In this document: in pieces, positions 51,899-63,812 of the stretch
Position numbering within the stretch: position 1 is the stretch's first letter
How the letters are laid out: every line of letters starts with the position of its first letter
Assembly (NCBI GenBank): GCA_023053575.1
Contig: JAKZAP010000009.1
Span: 13,807,869 to 13,871,868, forward strand
From: Branchinecta lynchi
Lineage: Eukaryota; Arthropoda; Branchiopoda; Anostraca; Branchinectidae
Direction of reading: 5' to 3'
DNA length: 64,000 nt
The notes under the pieces: generated by a model
The model's database searches: none
The model's input: only the letters and a program-made list of their open reading frames with translations
Told to the model about the DNA's origin: nothing
Translations under genes and position numbers: made by a program

Positions 51899-53134
51899 CA
51901 GGGCGCAAGCCAAAACTCCAGAGGGGGGGGGGGGGGGGGGGGGGGGGGGTTCAGCCCGTTTCAGCTTTTCTTCGCATATTTAATGGTAAAATCTTGATAA
52001 GTCGTATCTCCGAGCTCAGGGGCGTTTTGAAGGGCTTGGGCGTGGGAGGTGACGACCTCAAAATATACGACCGGGAGATGCCCGGCAAGGTGCAAGGGTC
52101 ACATCAGTTAGAAGCAATAGCCGAGAAACACAGCCGCGCGGGAAGCTAAAAGAATTGAAAGAAATATTAAAGCTAGTATTTGTATGGTTAAGGTGAACGC
52201 AATCCTAATCACAGGAATTCGCTTCCGCAATACCCCTACCTGCAGCAGTTTCTAACACCTGTTTATCAGACAATGAAAATGAGCGCCAAATGCAACATTT
52301 TTGAAGTAGGCTATGATTTTTTTCGTGCAAAGCACCAATTTCCCCCAACAAAATTTAGCTTTTTATGATCCCCAAGCATTCCAAGCCTCAAACCCGAATG
52401 AAATGACGCGCCTTTCCTTCCAGTAAATATAAAATTCTGTGGAATCCATTATGATTAAAACGTCTTTTTGGATCCCAAATGGAAGTAAGGGCCACTTATC
52501 ATGGATCTGCCCGTCTGTTTTGTTCACGACGAACCCCGAAAAATGTGAGACATGTTGCTGGAAGTAGGTACATGACAGTGGTTAAATTTGACCCTTTCCG
52601 AAAAAAAGACTGATCATCCAGAAAAAAAAGAACTTGAAACAGAACGGAATTAACAGTTAAAAAACGAAATCAAACGACGTGTTGCAATAATCAGACCCGT
52701 CATTACACCCTCGACCTGCACATGGCCTCAGCCTGGAGGAAAATTCTTATCATTCAAATTCTTTTATGTTAAAATACCTGCCTATTTATATCAATCTGGC
52801 AAGCTCGAAACATGCGACTGAGAATACAATTCTTTAAGTCCCCCGAACCGCCCATGTCCAATCTGGATATCCACTCAGTTTCTTGGTGACCATGAACTAG
52901 CCTTACAGAAGTTTTCCGGGCGTACTGCCAGCCCCCCATTTAGCTTTCCTGGGCTGAGCACCCAGTTTAGCCAACTTTTTGTGGTCGGTCGCTCTGCGAG
53001 CCCCAAGCTTAGTTCATCTATTTTACTGGGCGCTCTGTGAGCGCCCGGTTTAGCTTATTTATTCTGAATGTGCGCTCTCTTTTTTCTTTCTTCGATGGGG
53101 GCGCCCCCCCCCCCCCACCATAGTGACGCCCCTG
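51899..53134. mobile_element. hAT-like non-autonomous element, 1.24 kb
   Basis: Related along its length to 23468-24800 (shared CAATGAAAATGAGCGCC, TGAAGTAGGC, CGTACTGCCAGCCCCCCATT). Ends CAGGGCGC and GTGACGCCCCTG, with a 30-base G run near the left end. Flanking 8-mers GTTGTTGC and GTTATGGC match at six of eight positions. Confidence 0.65.
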
Positions 53135-53861
53135 GTTATGGCTAAAGTTTCATTAAGATCCGATTTCCCGTTCAAAAGTTATACATACCTAAGGTTCTTG
53201 AATTTCCCTCCCTCCACTCCTAACACGATGGTCGGATCAGAGAAATTACTGTTTCCAAGTTTTGGTCGGGTCCCTAATATGCCTGCCAAAGTTTCGACCT
53301 AGCATATCTAAAAGTACCTTAACTCACGATCCCCGAAATTACCGAAATTGACCTATGACCAACAGAAAACTGATCAGTATATGGCACTCCAACTCGATGT
53401 TAGGAGAAGGAATTGTTGGCCGTTATCTACTAAAAAAGCTGTTGTTGATCCTTCCATTTACCATTTTATAATCACGGTAACACGGATATATACAACGGAT
53501 TAAATACACGCAACATTCAACTATTATGTATAAATTTCCAGTTTAAGACCTTCTCTGAATAGTCACCCAAGGGTGATCTGAAGTCTGGAACTTATTTTGA
53601 AAATGATCAGCTCTCTTAGGAACAGCAACAGCCGGGTCTATCAGACCAAATCTTTTAATCAAATACTGGTTACTGGACTGTAGCCCATGAGATACTTGGC
53701 GCACTTGAAGTAAATCATACGCAGCTTTTTCTTATCTGTCTGAGTGAAACATTTCCAAGATAGAGAGATGTAGGAAATTTGGTAGAACAAACGAACTATA
53801 TAATGCGGTTAATATACCTTACCTTACCTTGCCTTAAATTGCACTTGCAAGCAATAATAAT

Positions 53862-54505
53862 AATAATAATAATAATTTATTTATCACCCACTTTACAGAA
53901 CAGAGGTTAAGTGGAGTAAATACAAAAAGAAAAACAACAAGAGAAAACAAGAAACAAAGTTAATCACATACAGAAAAAAGACGGATAAGGCGATGAAAAC
54001 ACCCTAGCCTATAAGGCGCTTCACTGGCTAGCTTGGAACATAATTTTTCGAAAACACCAGTAATATCTGTCGCACAATACTTCTTTATCAGTTTTGTATT
54101 CCGGTAAGAACGAGGTAGATATAGGAGAAATTTGCAGTACCGGTAATAATTTATACGAATACGTTTTAGATCACCAGTCAACAGAAGTGGCCGAATACCA
54201 GTACAGAACAGTACAGAATGATCACAAAAATTTGAGTAAAGCCGAGTTAGCGCTCTTCTTCTATAGTGTCCACGATTTGCAACAATCTTAGAGTAACCGA
54301 GCCTCAGCTTATCACTAATATCTTTTACAGCACGCAACCGGAGAGCATTCATAGAATCGCAGACTGTTATGCCAAGCCAACGAAACGATTTAACACGGGG
54401 AATACTAAAACCACCGCAGTATAGTGATTCTGAACAACATAAGGATTCTTCAACATAAGGATGTTGAATCCCGATGAGTCGCTTGCGGTTGATGATGGTG
54501 TACAT
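53862..54505 (-). mobile_element. 5'-truncated non-LTR retrotransposon with (TTA)n tail
   Basis: A 181-codon frame (53960-54505) resembles the region after the RT domain of LINEs: SFRWLGITVCDSMN, RRRALTRLYSNF, YRYCKFLLYLPRSYRN. A 3' UTR and an (ATT)n-type tail follow. It belongs to a different family from the LINE at 48.7 kb. Assignment is by architecture. Confidence 0.6.
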
Positions 54506-54509
54506 TTAT

Positions 54510-56027
54510 TTCCGGGTCACTGTTTCTGGGGCACTCCAGTACACTTTCCATGGTTGCGCACACCAGTCCTCGTCGAGTCGCTTTTTTTTTTTAAATATTA
54601 CTTAAATGTGTAATGGTTTGTTTATGGTTTTATGACTGTTTATACAAAAGTCCCACACCTGGAAGATATAACTTGACGTCGTAGCCCAAACTATTTTTAG
54701 CCTGTAGCCTACTTTGCCTTGAAAACAAAACTTTCAAGGATATACCACCGGCAATGCCCACAACCAATCTTGCTAGACTTCTTCCTTAACTTTTTTGGGA
54801 TCCCAAAACGCAAGTGTAGGGATACCTATGACTTCGTAAAAGTTGTCCGACTTTCCGTCTATCAGCATGATAACTGTCGAAGGGGTTGAGATATTTTGTT
54901 TACTTGGTCCATTGGGTGGAAGTACAGGTTAAGATCGTAGATGGACCCTGTAGCCCATTTTTTAAGAGCGGGGAGGGTGTTTTAAATTAAAGTTTAATGG
55001 GCACCTCAAACTACCCCAAGCCCAATCTGTAACAACCTAGGAACAATGCTTACCCCCTAGATCAGCAGCTTTTTCAACAGTTTCCTCTCTGTGATATTTC
55101 AAAGCGTAATTTTGGGGGCCAGTACATGCTCAATTTACTAGCTTGGACAAAGATACAAGTGATGTTTCATATAATACTTAGTAGACCTTTATTTTATGCA
55201 TAAATCAGCTTGTATAATTCAGATTTGAATAGGTTGTCTGTTTTTTAATGATTTTTGTAGCCATGTAATTTTTTATAAGCTTATTGCATATTCTGGTACA
55301 TTTTATAAAGTAAGTTAATCAAGCTTCACAACACTATTCCACAAAGAAAAACTTTTAATAGGCACTTTAAGCCATGGAACTTCTGATGAAACACTAGAAC
55401 AATCAGGTAAACTGCATATGCGGCTTGACTTTGGTGACATCTCGAATATATCCTTTTCTATCAAGCATTGCTGGTAGTTTCTGAATTTCCTGCCACAATA
55501 TCCCAGCTCCTAAGATTTGGATCATCGAAATGCCAGAGAGGTAAAGACAAAGGATAACAAGAAAACGGCCGATTTTCGTAGCGCCTTCTAAAGGAAGTCG
55601 GAAATGTTTATATGTGAAGCATTTAATACAAAGTAAAGCATTAGAAGTGTCGATTGTGCTTTAAGGGACGAAGTAAATATATTTTCAAGCAGATACGAGA
55701 GTCGATTTGGAGGTAAGGGGACATGCTGAATCCAGAACTAAACTTCATTTTCTCACCGGAGAAATAGTTCCTTTAAGTTGTTCTCCTTTAATTTGCATTC
55801 GCAAGTGGTTGGAAAAGTCCCAATTTTCCTGTGACTTGTGGCACTCATTGTCATTTGACTGAAGTTCTGGTCTCGTGGCTGATGACCTGTGGCAGAGACC
55901 AATCTGTGGCAGAGAGCCAGAGTTTTATGGGCATACAAAAGGGTTCTGAAACCTGTAAGTCCTACCAAGTCCACTAAGGTCTAAGCATAAATTTGTCTGG
56001 ACATTTTGAAGCTTTCTAATTAGAAGA
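54510..56027. other. Non-coding stretch upstream of PERK
   Basis: No supported gene or clear repeat boundary. The PERK promoter would be expected at its right end or just beyond, before 56718, but no TATA box or other element stands out. Confidence 0.35.
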
Positions 56028-56035
56028 CAAGGAAG

Positions 56036-56388
56036 CAGGGGCATCACCTGTGGGTGGGGGGACGCCCCCTCCCCCCAATATTTTTGGCCAGTCAGTAGAA
56101 AATAGACAAGTCGGCGGGCGAAGTGCCGCGATTTTTCGTAAAAACGGCCAATTTTTTCTTGGAAAAGGTCGATTTTTTCTTCAAAACAGTGGGCTTTTTG
56201 TGAAAATGGTCAATTTTCTTAAAAAACATCTTTGTTTTTAATCAGTCGATTTTTCAGAACAGTCGTTTTTTCTTAAAAACAGACGTTTTTGCTTCAAAAA
56301 CATTCGGTAAAAATTACAAGCCACTCGGTAAATATTTTGCCCCCCCCCCCCCCCAAAAAAAAAAACATTTTGGCTAGTAGCGCCTCTG
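56036..56388. mobile_element. hAT MITE, 353 bp
   Basis: Perfect 8-bp duplication CAAGGAAG (56028-56035, 56389-56396). Ends CAGGGGCATCAC and GCTAGTAGCGCCTCTG. It is the inverse of the 47459-47803 family. Confidence 0.92.
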
Positions 56389-56717
56389 CAAGGAAGCAGA
56401 GCTAAATTACAGATTATGCTACTGTCGGTTACCTTTACCTACTCAGTTTCTGACTTCCAAATAAATATTGTATTAATTTGGTGTACGCAATACTTTGTTG
56501 GTCAAAAATGAGAACTACTATATTTTGCCCCAGCTTCTCTGCCGTTCCCATATGCAGTTTAAATATTTAAAGTCAAATTATCAGAGTGTTTGAGCAGTTT
56601 AATGCTGGAAGGAGCGGCAGTAGTGTGATACAGTCCCAAACGAAAACTAGGTTAAGTAATAGAAGCTTTTATTTCAGCTAAGTAGCCTCCAATGCAATGA
56701 CGAAATGAAACCAAACC

Positions 56718-56920
56718 ATGTCTCATTCAAAACTCCTGCAAGCTGCCTGCATTGGTGTTCTCCTCTTTGTTATTCTTCCGAAATTTGTCAGAAGTAACAA
56801 ATATGTCTGTACTTCTGATGATTGTACTGTCGAGGATGGAGAGGATGAACTGTACTTAGTTCCAAGGACTGAGGGACAGGAAGCGTCAGTCCCTACGAAT
56901 GCCCGCATAGCACTGAGAGA
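56718..56920 (+). CDS. EIF2AK3: PERK (EIF2AK3), exon 1 with signal peptide
   Basis: First coding exon from ATG 56718 to a donor GTAAGC at 56921, ending in phase 2. It encodes a signal peptide (LLQAACIGVLLFVILP, about residues 6-21) followed by a short acidic segment. PERK is an ER transmembrane kinase that phosphorylates eIF2-alpha under unfolded-protein stress; the luminal N terminus enters the ER through such a signal. Identity comes from the next two exons, which join in phase. Confidence 0.75.
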
Positions 56921-57317
56921 GTAAGCCATAAGCCTACTTATTTTGGCTAACTACTGGATTTTCTCACAGTTGGGGTATGACAAGGCTTCTATCAGTAGTA
57001 ACCTAACCCTGGGGTTGACCGCCGGAAACGGGACGATGTAGGAACAGCGAGGGTGAAGTAAGAGCAGGAGAAAACTATCCGGCGCGTATTTGACATCTGA
57101 GTTACAGACCCCCCCCCCCGGACACCACCTCAGCCATCACCCTGGCGTGGCCCCTACCCCCAGTATCAGTACCCCACTGGTCAAAACCCTCCTGGTACCA
57201 CCCCCTTCCCCCGGCAAAAAAAAAACGAATGCCAATAAATAGGAAATTAGAAAATCTAAAACTGCGGTTTGGAACTAGACACGCGAGTCAAATGTAATAC
57301 AAATGTATAACCTTATT

Positions 57318-57605
57318 CGTGTTCCACCCTTCTAACAGTAGTAACTATTAGTTACTACTTCTGTTCCAACCTCACGTAAAGTTACTACGCTGACCGTTCC
57401 AACCTTCTCGAAATAGTAACGAATGGTTACTATTTGCTTACCATGTTCGGGAGCGTAGAAGCTACGCATCTCTGTAACGTTATTGGTCGGATTCACTCGT
57501 GGCATGATATTCTGCTGGAAAATTAAAAAACGTTCCAGCCTTGACGGTAAAAACCCAGATTTCGTGACGTCATGCGTAGTAACTATGTTAAGTAGGATGG
57601 AACAA
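57318..57605 (-). mobile_element. MITE family C, copy 2
   Basis: Ends CGTGTTCCACCCT and GGATGGAACA, inverted relative to copy 1. It lies in PERK intron 1. Confidence 0.55.
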
Positions 57606-57765
57606 GCTCCTTGTGGAAGGACGAGATGGTATCTGCAGTAACTGAGTCGTGGGAACGACGACAGTAATTTTAGTGACTGCTGATAGGAGGGAACAGACCC
57701 TTGCGACTTTTCGTCTGCGGTATAAGGATTAGCATATTTGACGGGCAAATTCACACTCAGACTAG

Positions 57766-58171
57766 AGGCGTATTCTCGCCGTTCCCCGAGGACTCTACTT
57801 AAGGAGTCCCCGCGTTTTTGTTTGTCCCGGGTACTGACTCCCCGTATTCTCGCGAGCTACCCACGGACGGGTGATGCTCCTATTATCGTCACCATCATCG
57901 AAAAGGACTCCCTTTCAGATTCAGAGGGGAATCAATCTTTGCTGGTGTAGGTGCAATGTAAAACTATTTAAAAGCAAGCAGAATAAACAAAACCAAAAAT
58001 AAAGTGGATCCAGATTAATTTTGTCAACTGCATATTTATTTTTAGAAGAAAATTCATTTTGGAAGCATTCCTCGTTTTCTCGTTGTGGAGTCCGCGTGGA
58101 GTGACTCCCTCTATTCTCGCCGTTCCCTTCGATTCCCCGAGGAGTCCTCGGGGAACGGCGAGAATACGCCT
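57766..58171. mobile_element. PIF/Harbinger-type MITE family B, copy 3
   Basis: A 406-bp copy with TIR AGGCGTATTCTCGCCGTTCC and the 3-bp duplication TAG (57763-57765, 58172-58174). In PERK intron 1. Confidence 0.85.
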
Positions 58172-58338
58172 TAGGTAAGGTACCGCATGTCTTTTGGTGG
58201 AGGATACGGGATCCAGTATGTTCTTTTATCACATGAGCTCTATCACATCTGGATCATAAACCTGAGATTGAGGAGCGCATTGAATTTACTATACATGTAT
58301 CTGCAGCTGACCAGCAGCCGCCACTCAGCCTCTAGAAG

Positions 58339-58636
58339 CGTGTTCAACCCTACTTACCGTAGTTACTACGCATGAAGTCATGAATCCTGGCTTCTTGGCG
58401 TCAAGGCTGGAACGCATTTTTCTAATTTCATCAAAATATCGTACCGCGGGCTGTTCGGGCCAGTCACGTCACAGAGGTCATAGTTACCACGCTTATTACT
58501 CTACCCGCCGCGGGAAGGAAATAGTTACTACTAGTTACTATTTTGAGAAGGTTGGAACGGTCAGCGTAGTAATTTATCACTACTTTGGAACGAAAATAAT
58601 AAATAGTAGTTGTTACAGTTAGAAGGGTGGAACACG
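58339..58636 (+). mobile_element. MITE family C, copy 3
   Basis: Ends CGTGTTCAACCCT and AGGGTGGAACACG, same orientation as copy 1 (GGCTGTTCGGGCCAGTCACG). In PERK intron 1. Confidence 0.55.
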
Positions 58637-58926
58637 TTCTAAAGCCCAGAGGATAGATTGAACAGTATTTGCATCTTTACCAAAACCTTCGGACTCAACA
58701 AATCCCGCGAAATTGCAGAATGTAGTCCTATGATGATATTACTCAGTAAAACTTCATATCTTTTGTAGAACCAGGGATTTGTTTTAGACTTCAAAAGTCT
58801 ACTGGGTCGTTGAAGCTCTGGGATAATGAAAATGTTCGCAGCTTTTGCTCGGTTTCTGAGGAGTTCAACTATATCTGACAGTAGGTATTTTTATTTTTCA
58901 GTTTTTGAATATTTTTTAATTTTCAG

Positions 58927-59056
58927 GCGTCCTCTAGTCATAATAAGCACATTAGATGGCCTTATCTCAGCCCTTGATCCTGAAGATGGGAGTATCGTTT
59001 GGAAAAAAGAAACAGGGCCGGGTCCTCTGCTATCTTCCAGTATTTCCCAGATCGAG
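58927..59056 (+). CDS. EIF2AK3: PERK (EIF2AK3), exon 2
   Basis: A 130-bp exon, acceptor TTTTCAG, donor GTAAGG. It encodes [20 protein letters not shown] and [19 protein letters not shown], matching the start of the PERK luminal beta-propeller (the VIISTLDG-x-(I/L)-x-ALDPE pattern). Related IRE1 has a different spacing here, so PERK is the better call. Its first base completes the Glu codon from exon 1. Confidence 0.9.
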
Positions 59057-59719
59057 GTAAGGGAAATAGTGTTTACCAGCAAGTGGGCTGAATCGTGCAG
59101 GATAATGTACTCCAAATCCTAAAAGTACGTGTCAGACTATAATGCCAATGCAACCTTCTTCCGTAGTCGCCTCACCAGTTCATAAACCCGCAAATGGACT
59201 GAGAAATGTCCTTCGCAGCTGAACATCATCATCTGACAACCCCTTTTTCTGGTTATGATATAGACACTGCGAAAAGCAGGTCTAATGATGTATTACCGAT
59301 GATGATGCGGTAGTGAGTAGACAGACCCGAAGATCATACTGTACATTCTAACCCCCTAACGACAGCTCACGGATTGTCACGATTGCCGTGTTTCGCTCTT
59401 CGGTGTGTATCATGCTCCCGACGATTGTTTGCGAGAAATCTACCTGTATTTTTGCTAAAAGTCAACGACCTGGATAAAGGCTTAAACAGCCAAAGCCATG
59501 GTGTATATTTTTCAGTAGCGGAGTTTTTAAATATTCGACAGTTTCCTGTTATGTCCATACTCCAACACTTTGAGCGTGCCACAAAGATTTCATGGACCCC
59601 CTGTAACTCCCCTCAAACTTGCTCTTCCCGGTCGGCCTATCAAGTTCCATCCGGGTCCGATCATTCGTTTGATAGTTATGCACGTCGCGAGATTTCCGGG
59701 ATCATCCGTCTATGACTGG

Positions 59720-60925
59720 ACGGTTCAAGACCTCATTGGGACAGTAGAAAACACCCTCTTCAAAAAATCTGTAGAAAGTTGAAATGAAAGCCCCCTCCAT
59801 TCTTTGCTACCATCAACTTCTCGACAGTCGGATTGTGAACTTACCTCGAACAGACGAAGGGTCGGGTTGGCAGGCTGTCGACTAGGTCAGTTAACGGATG
59901 GACGAAATGACGTGTGGAGGAAGTGTCAACAGGGGAACCTGATTCTTATTCTGCCTCATGTAAACGATTCGGGACCTCATACAGACCGTAGAAATCATCC
60001 TCTTAAAGAAATCCGTTGAAAGTTGAAATGGAAATCCCCTTCCCTTATTTGCTACCATTAACTTCTCTACAGTCGGATTGCGGACTTCCCTCGACCAGAC
60101 GAATGGTCGGGCGGGAAAGCTGACGACTGGATAAGTTGACGGATGGACGAAATGACGTGTGGATGGATTGTCCATCGGGAGACTTGATTCTGATTCTGCC
60201 TCATCGAAACGATTTATGACCTCATTTAAAGAAATATGTAGAGAGTTGGAATGAAAAGCCCCTTTCCTTCTTTGCTACCTCTCTGACGTCGGAGAGGTAC
60301 CATTGCTACCTCTTTGCAGTCCGACTGTGGACTTCCGTTGCCCAGACGACGGGTCGGGTGGGCAAGCTGGCAACTGGGTCAGTTAATCGATGAACGGAAT
60401 GACGTGTGGATGGAGTGTCCACGGGGAGACCTGATTCTGATTCTGCCTGATCTGAACGATTTACGAAAAGCCCCCTCCATTCTTTGCTATCATCAACTTC
60501 TCTGCAGTCAGATTACGGATTTCCCTCGACCAGAAGAAGGATCGGCTGGGCAAGCTGGCGACTGGGTGAGTTAATCGATGGACGAAATGACGTGTGGATG
60601 GAGTGTCACGGGAAGACCTGATTCTGATTCTGCCTCACCTAAACAGGCTAGAACCTCATACAGAGAAAACATCCTCTTAAAGAAAAATGTAGAGAGTTGA
60701 AATGAAAAGCCCCTTTCCTTCTGTAGAAAGGAAAAATCTGTAGAAAGTTGAAATGGAAAGCCCCTTCCCTTATTTGCTACCATCACCTTCTCTACAGTCG
60801 GATTGCAGACTTCCCTCGACCAGACGAAGGGTCGGGTTGGCAAGCTGGTGACTTGTTAACCGATGGACGAAATGACCTATGGCTGGAGAGTCCACTGGGA
60901 GACTTGATGGGCATTATTCACTGTC
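59720..60925. repeat. Satellite-like tandem array in PERK intron 2
   Basis: About five units of 225-245 bp, each with GTAGAAAGTTGAAATG, AGTCGGATTG, GACGAAGGGTCGGG and GGACGAAATGACGTGTGG. Unit boundaries are near 59771, 60012, 60236, 60464 and 60729. Units are diverged and some are shortened. Confidence 0.85.
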
Positions 60926-60979
60926 TGTCACTGTTGGTGAAGAACCTTTCTTGATAAATGAGAATTTATTCCCTACTAC

Positions 60980-61342
60980 ACTGTCAGAAGTTTCACAAGA
61001 CAACAGAAGGATGTGCGGTTTCAATAGACAATGCGTAACAGACAACACTTCGGATGTTGTCTGTTGTGTTTGAAAATGTTATGCATAACAAGTTGCCATC
61101 AGGAAGTGCCGAAAAATCGTCAAAAAGCATCTGCTGAATTTTCAGACATCGTGACGACATATAAAAAAGACAGTAGATGCTTTTTTGGCTGTTTTTGGCT
61201 CTTCCTGGCAATGCTTGTTATGCATAACATCTCATATACAACATTGCCCAACACAACATATAACATCCCAAGTGTTGTTTGTTACGCACTGTCTGTTGAA
61301 ACCGCGCATCCTTCTGTCGTCTGTTATGAAACTTTCGACAGT
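60980..61342. mobile_element. Foldback family I
   Basis: Ends CACTGTCAGAAGTTTCA and TGAAACTTTCGACAGTG, with arms of at least 70 bases (GCGGTTTCAATAGACAATGC). The centre also shows inverted GTTATGCATAAC. Related partial copies lie near 6530-6680 and 36415-36510. Confidence 0.65.
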
Positions 61343-61521
61343 GTTTTAGCTTTTTATTTTTTTTATTTTGGGCCATTTCCTGACCAGTGTTTTTTACGTT
61401 ATTTACAATGCATCTCACAAAACGACAAATTCGACAGTCGAATGTTATGAAATTTCGTATCTGTCTCATAAGACTTTAAATTGTGAAATCTTCCTGTTCT
61501 TTCACCTTTGTTCTATTATAG

Positions 61522-61672
61522 CTTGTAAGCAATGGAAAATGGGCTCGTCTTATTCCGTCGCTCGACGGAGGGCTTTACAAGTTTGACGGGGACTCCATTG
61601 ATGCAGTACCTGTTACTGCTGAAAGCTTACTTAAGTCTTCGTTCAGGCTGAATGAAGACCTACTTATAAGTG
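61522..61672 (+). CDS. EIF2AK3: PERK (EIF2AK3), exon 3
   Basis: A 151-bp exon, acceptor TTCTATTATAG, donor GTAAGT, phase 0 to phase 1. It encodes ARLIPSLDGGLYKFDGDSID then VPVTAESLLKSSFRL, matching the luminal propeller of PERK (IPSLDGAL...VPFTVESLLESS). Later exons, including the transmembrane and kinase parts, lie beyond the window. Confidence 0.9.
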
Positions 61673-61718
61673 GTAAGTCGATTCGGATTCCCGTCCCACC
61701 AGGAAAGAAATAAAATAT

Positions 61719-61926
61719 TTGATAGTGAACAACGGATACGTCAGCTGAATTTTATTGGAGCTATATTTCGGCCCTTCTTCGTAAGGGCCTCTCAGGCTCA
61801 AAACCGCCCAAGTTAGAAAAACGAGCTTGTGGGAAACGCAAGTTTTTGGTGGAGAGGACCCTTGCCAAGAAGTCGGAAATATAGCTCCAATAAAATTCAG
61901 CTGACGTATCCGTTTTGAACTATCAA
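61719..61926. mobile_element. Foldback family E, short palindrome
   Basis: GAACAACGGATACGTCAGCT and its complement enclose GGCCCTTCTTCGTAAGGGCC. In a PERK intron. Confidence 0.6.
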
Positions 61927-62155
61927 ATATGATTCGCAGTCGGCTTGGGCTGAAGGGATATTTATAAGAAATAAAAACTGTTGATCAGGGAAATTGGTTA
62001 ACAATAGTTGCGTTTTTTATCTAAATTCTAAGTTATCATTTCTTGCTTCTCAATTCTGGATTCTCGTCCAAATTCCCATTTTTGCTCTTCTCAATTCTCC
62101 ATTCTCGCTTTGACAAAAACACTAATTTTGCTACCCGTTACAACCTGTTTATACA

Positions 62156-62460
62156 GATATTCAAATAATGCATAAAACGGATACGTCAGCTATGATGCTT
62201 TAGCAGCGATATTTCGGCTCGTCTTTTTTCCCCTACAGTGGCATTTAAAATTTAATTTGCCCGAATTAGATATCTATATTCGGCAGAAGCTTCAGTTATT
62301 TATTGCAGGTTCGTTTCCTTCCCCGACGTTAACGCTGAAGATTGACAGCCTGACGAGGACCCTTGCCAAGAAGGGCCGAAATAATGCTGCTAAAGCATCG
62401 TAGCTGACGTGTCCGTGTTATGCATTGTTTGAATTTATGCTTCAAAGTCAGCTTGGGCTC
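62156..62460. mobile_element. Foldback, subfamily of E (GCATAAAAC type)
   Basis: Arms GCATAAAACGGATACGTCAG and a near-complement ending at about 62435, with GAGGACCCTTGCCAAGAAGG inside. Relative of 47860-48110. Confidence 0.55.
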
Positions 62461-62904
62461 AAGGAATATTTATCTGTTTATACAGGTTGAAAATCGGCCC
62501 TTCGTTGACCAATCACGAAGGAGAACGAAGAAGAACAATCGAGAATTGACTATTGAAGGAACTTCTCGATTCCGCAGAATCGCAAAGCTTTCCCCGTTCT
62601 CGATTCGAACAAAAACGCAAAAAGAAAGAGAATTGGCTTCATTTCAATTGTCAGAAAACGCGAAATAAGAGAATTCAGAGGAGAATTCAGATTAACAAAA
62701 CGCAAGCAATGAGAACAGGAAACACCCATGAACCAGTTTTTGTACTTTTCAGGTAGTTGTCGTTAGGGGTGGCCGCTGGGCTGCTTGGGGAGTGCGAGGA
62801 CTTCTCAAACTGCCGAAACGAATGAAGTGCAATCTATTAGCCTGGGGGTAGCATGTGAACTTACCCTCAGCTAATTTGTCCGAAGGGTCTACATATATTT
62901 ATGA

Positions 62905-63090
62905 AGTTAAATTTAAGAACTTGGAAGACCTGTATTTAACTAACCTATTTTAATTTAACTAACCTATTTGATTTCAGAAGTTAAATTTAAGACCTTGGAA
63001 GCCCTGTCTTTAACTAACCTATTTTAATTTAACTAACCTCTTTGATTTAAGAAGTTAAATTTAAGAACTTGGAAGACCTGTCTTTAACAT
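62905..63090. repeat. Tandem repeat, ~84-bp unit
   Basis: About 2.3 copies of a unit with GAAGTTAAATTTAAGAACTTGG and TTTAACTAACCTATTTTAAT. Confidence 0.75.
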
Positions 63091-63225
63091 AACGCCTTTT
63101 TTTAAGAAGCTTCCACAAATCTGGTAGGCTTATTGTTGTTGCTGTTTTATCATCCTTCAAAACTGAAGACGATAACATTGAATCGGAAACTTCAAAGATT
63201 ATCTCAGAGAGTACATGTGTTAAAC

Positions 63226-63640
63226 AGAATTTGAAGCAAATATCCAACTGTACATAAATATTAGTAAATCTTGTCTATATGCAAGCTTAAAAAAAAAAAA
63301 TCAGGGCACTATTTTCCAAGAAAAGGGAAGAGGTCGTTATAAGGATGATATCGGCATTTTAAAGGATACGTGGTAGCCTACTTATAATAAATTACATTTA
63401 AATAGTATTTCATCCATTCTCGATCCCGACATTCTAATATCCAACTCTTCACAAATATTAGTAAATCTAGCCTATAGGCAAAGCTTGAGAAAAATAATCA
63501 GAGCACTATTTTCCAAGAAAAGGGAAGAGGTCGTGGTGTATAAGGATAGTATCCGCTTTTTTAAGGATACGTGGTACTTATGATATTTATTGAATTTACT
63601 TCACTAGTATTTCGATCCATTCTCGATCCCGACATTCTAC
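63226..63640. repeat. Direct duplication, ~190-bp unit
   Basis: GCACTATTTTCCAAGAAAAG through CATTCTCGATCCCGACATTC occurs twice (near 63305 and 63500). Confidence 0.75.
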
Positions 63641-63652
63641 ACTTCATTGTAA

Positions 63653-63812
63653 AAAAAATCTTGCAGTATTTGCTACTTGGATTAATCTTGTCTCTAAAAA
63701 GATAATCTTGTCCTAATTCGGATTAATGTTATCTCAGTAACGATAAGATTAATCCCAGCAGGAAATACGGCAGCTAACTTTAATCCTTACTCGGAGGAAC
63801 TTTTTACGGTGT
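63653..63812. repeat. Palindromic repeat (GGATTAATCTTGTCTC)
   Basis: Inverted GGATTAATCTTGTCTC and ACGATAAGATTAATCC arms; relative of 44560-44700. Confidence 0.45.

Noticed and set aside
58826..58926. ATG at 58826 as an alternative PERK start
   Set aside because: The acceptor at 58926 joins exon 1 in phase with a signal peptide; the upstream ORF part is intronic.
59720..60925. Tandem duplicated coding exons in a PERK intron
   Set aside because: Frames differ between units, contain stops and lack splice sites; it is a non-coding satellite-like array.
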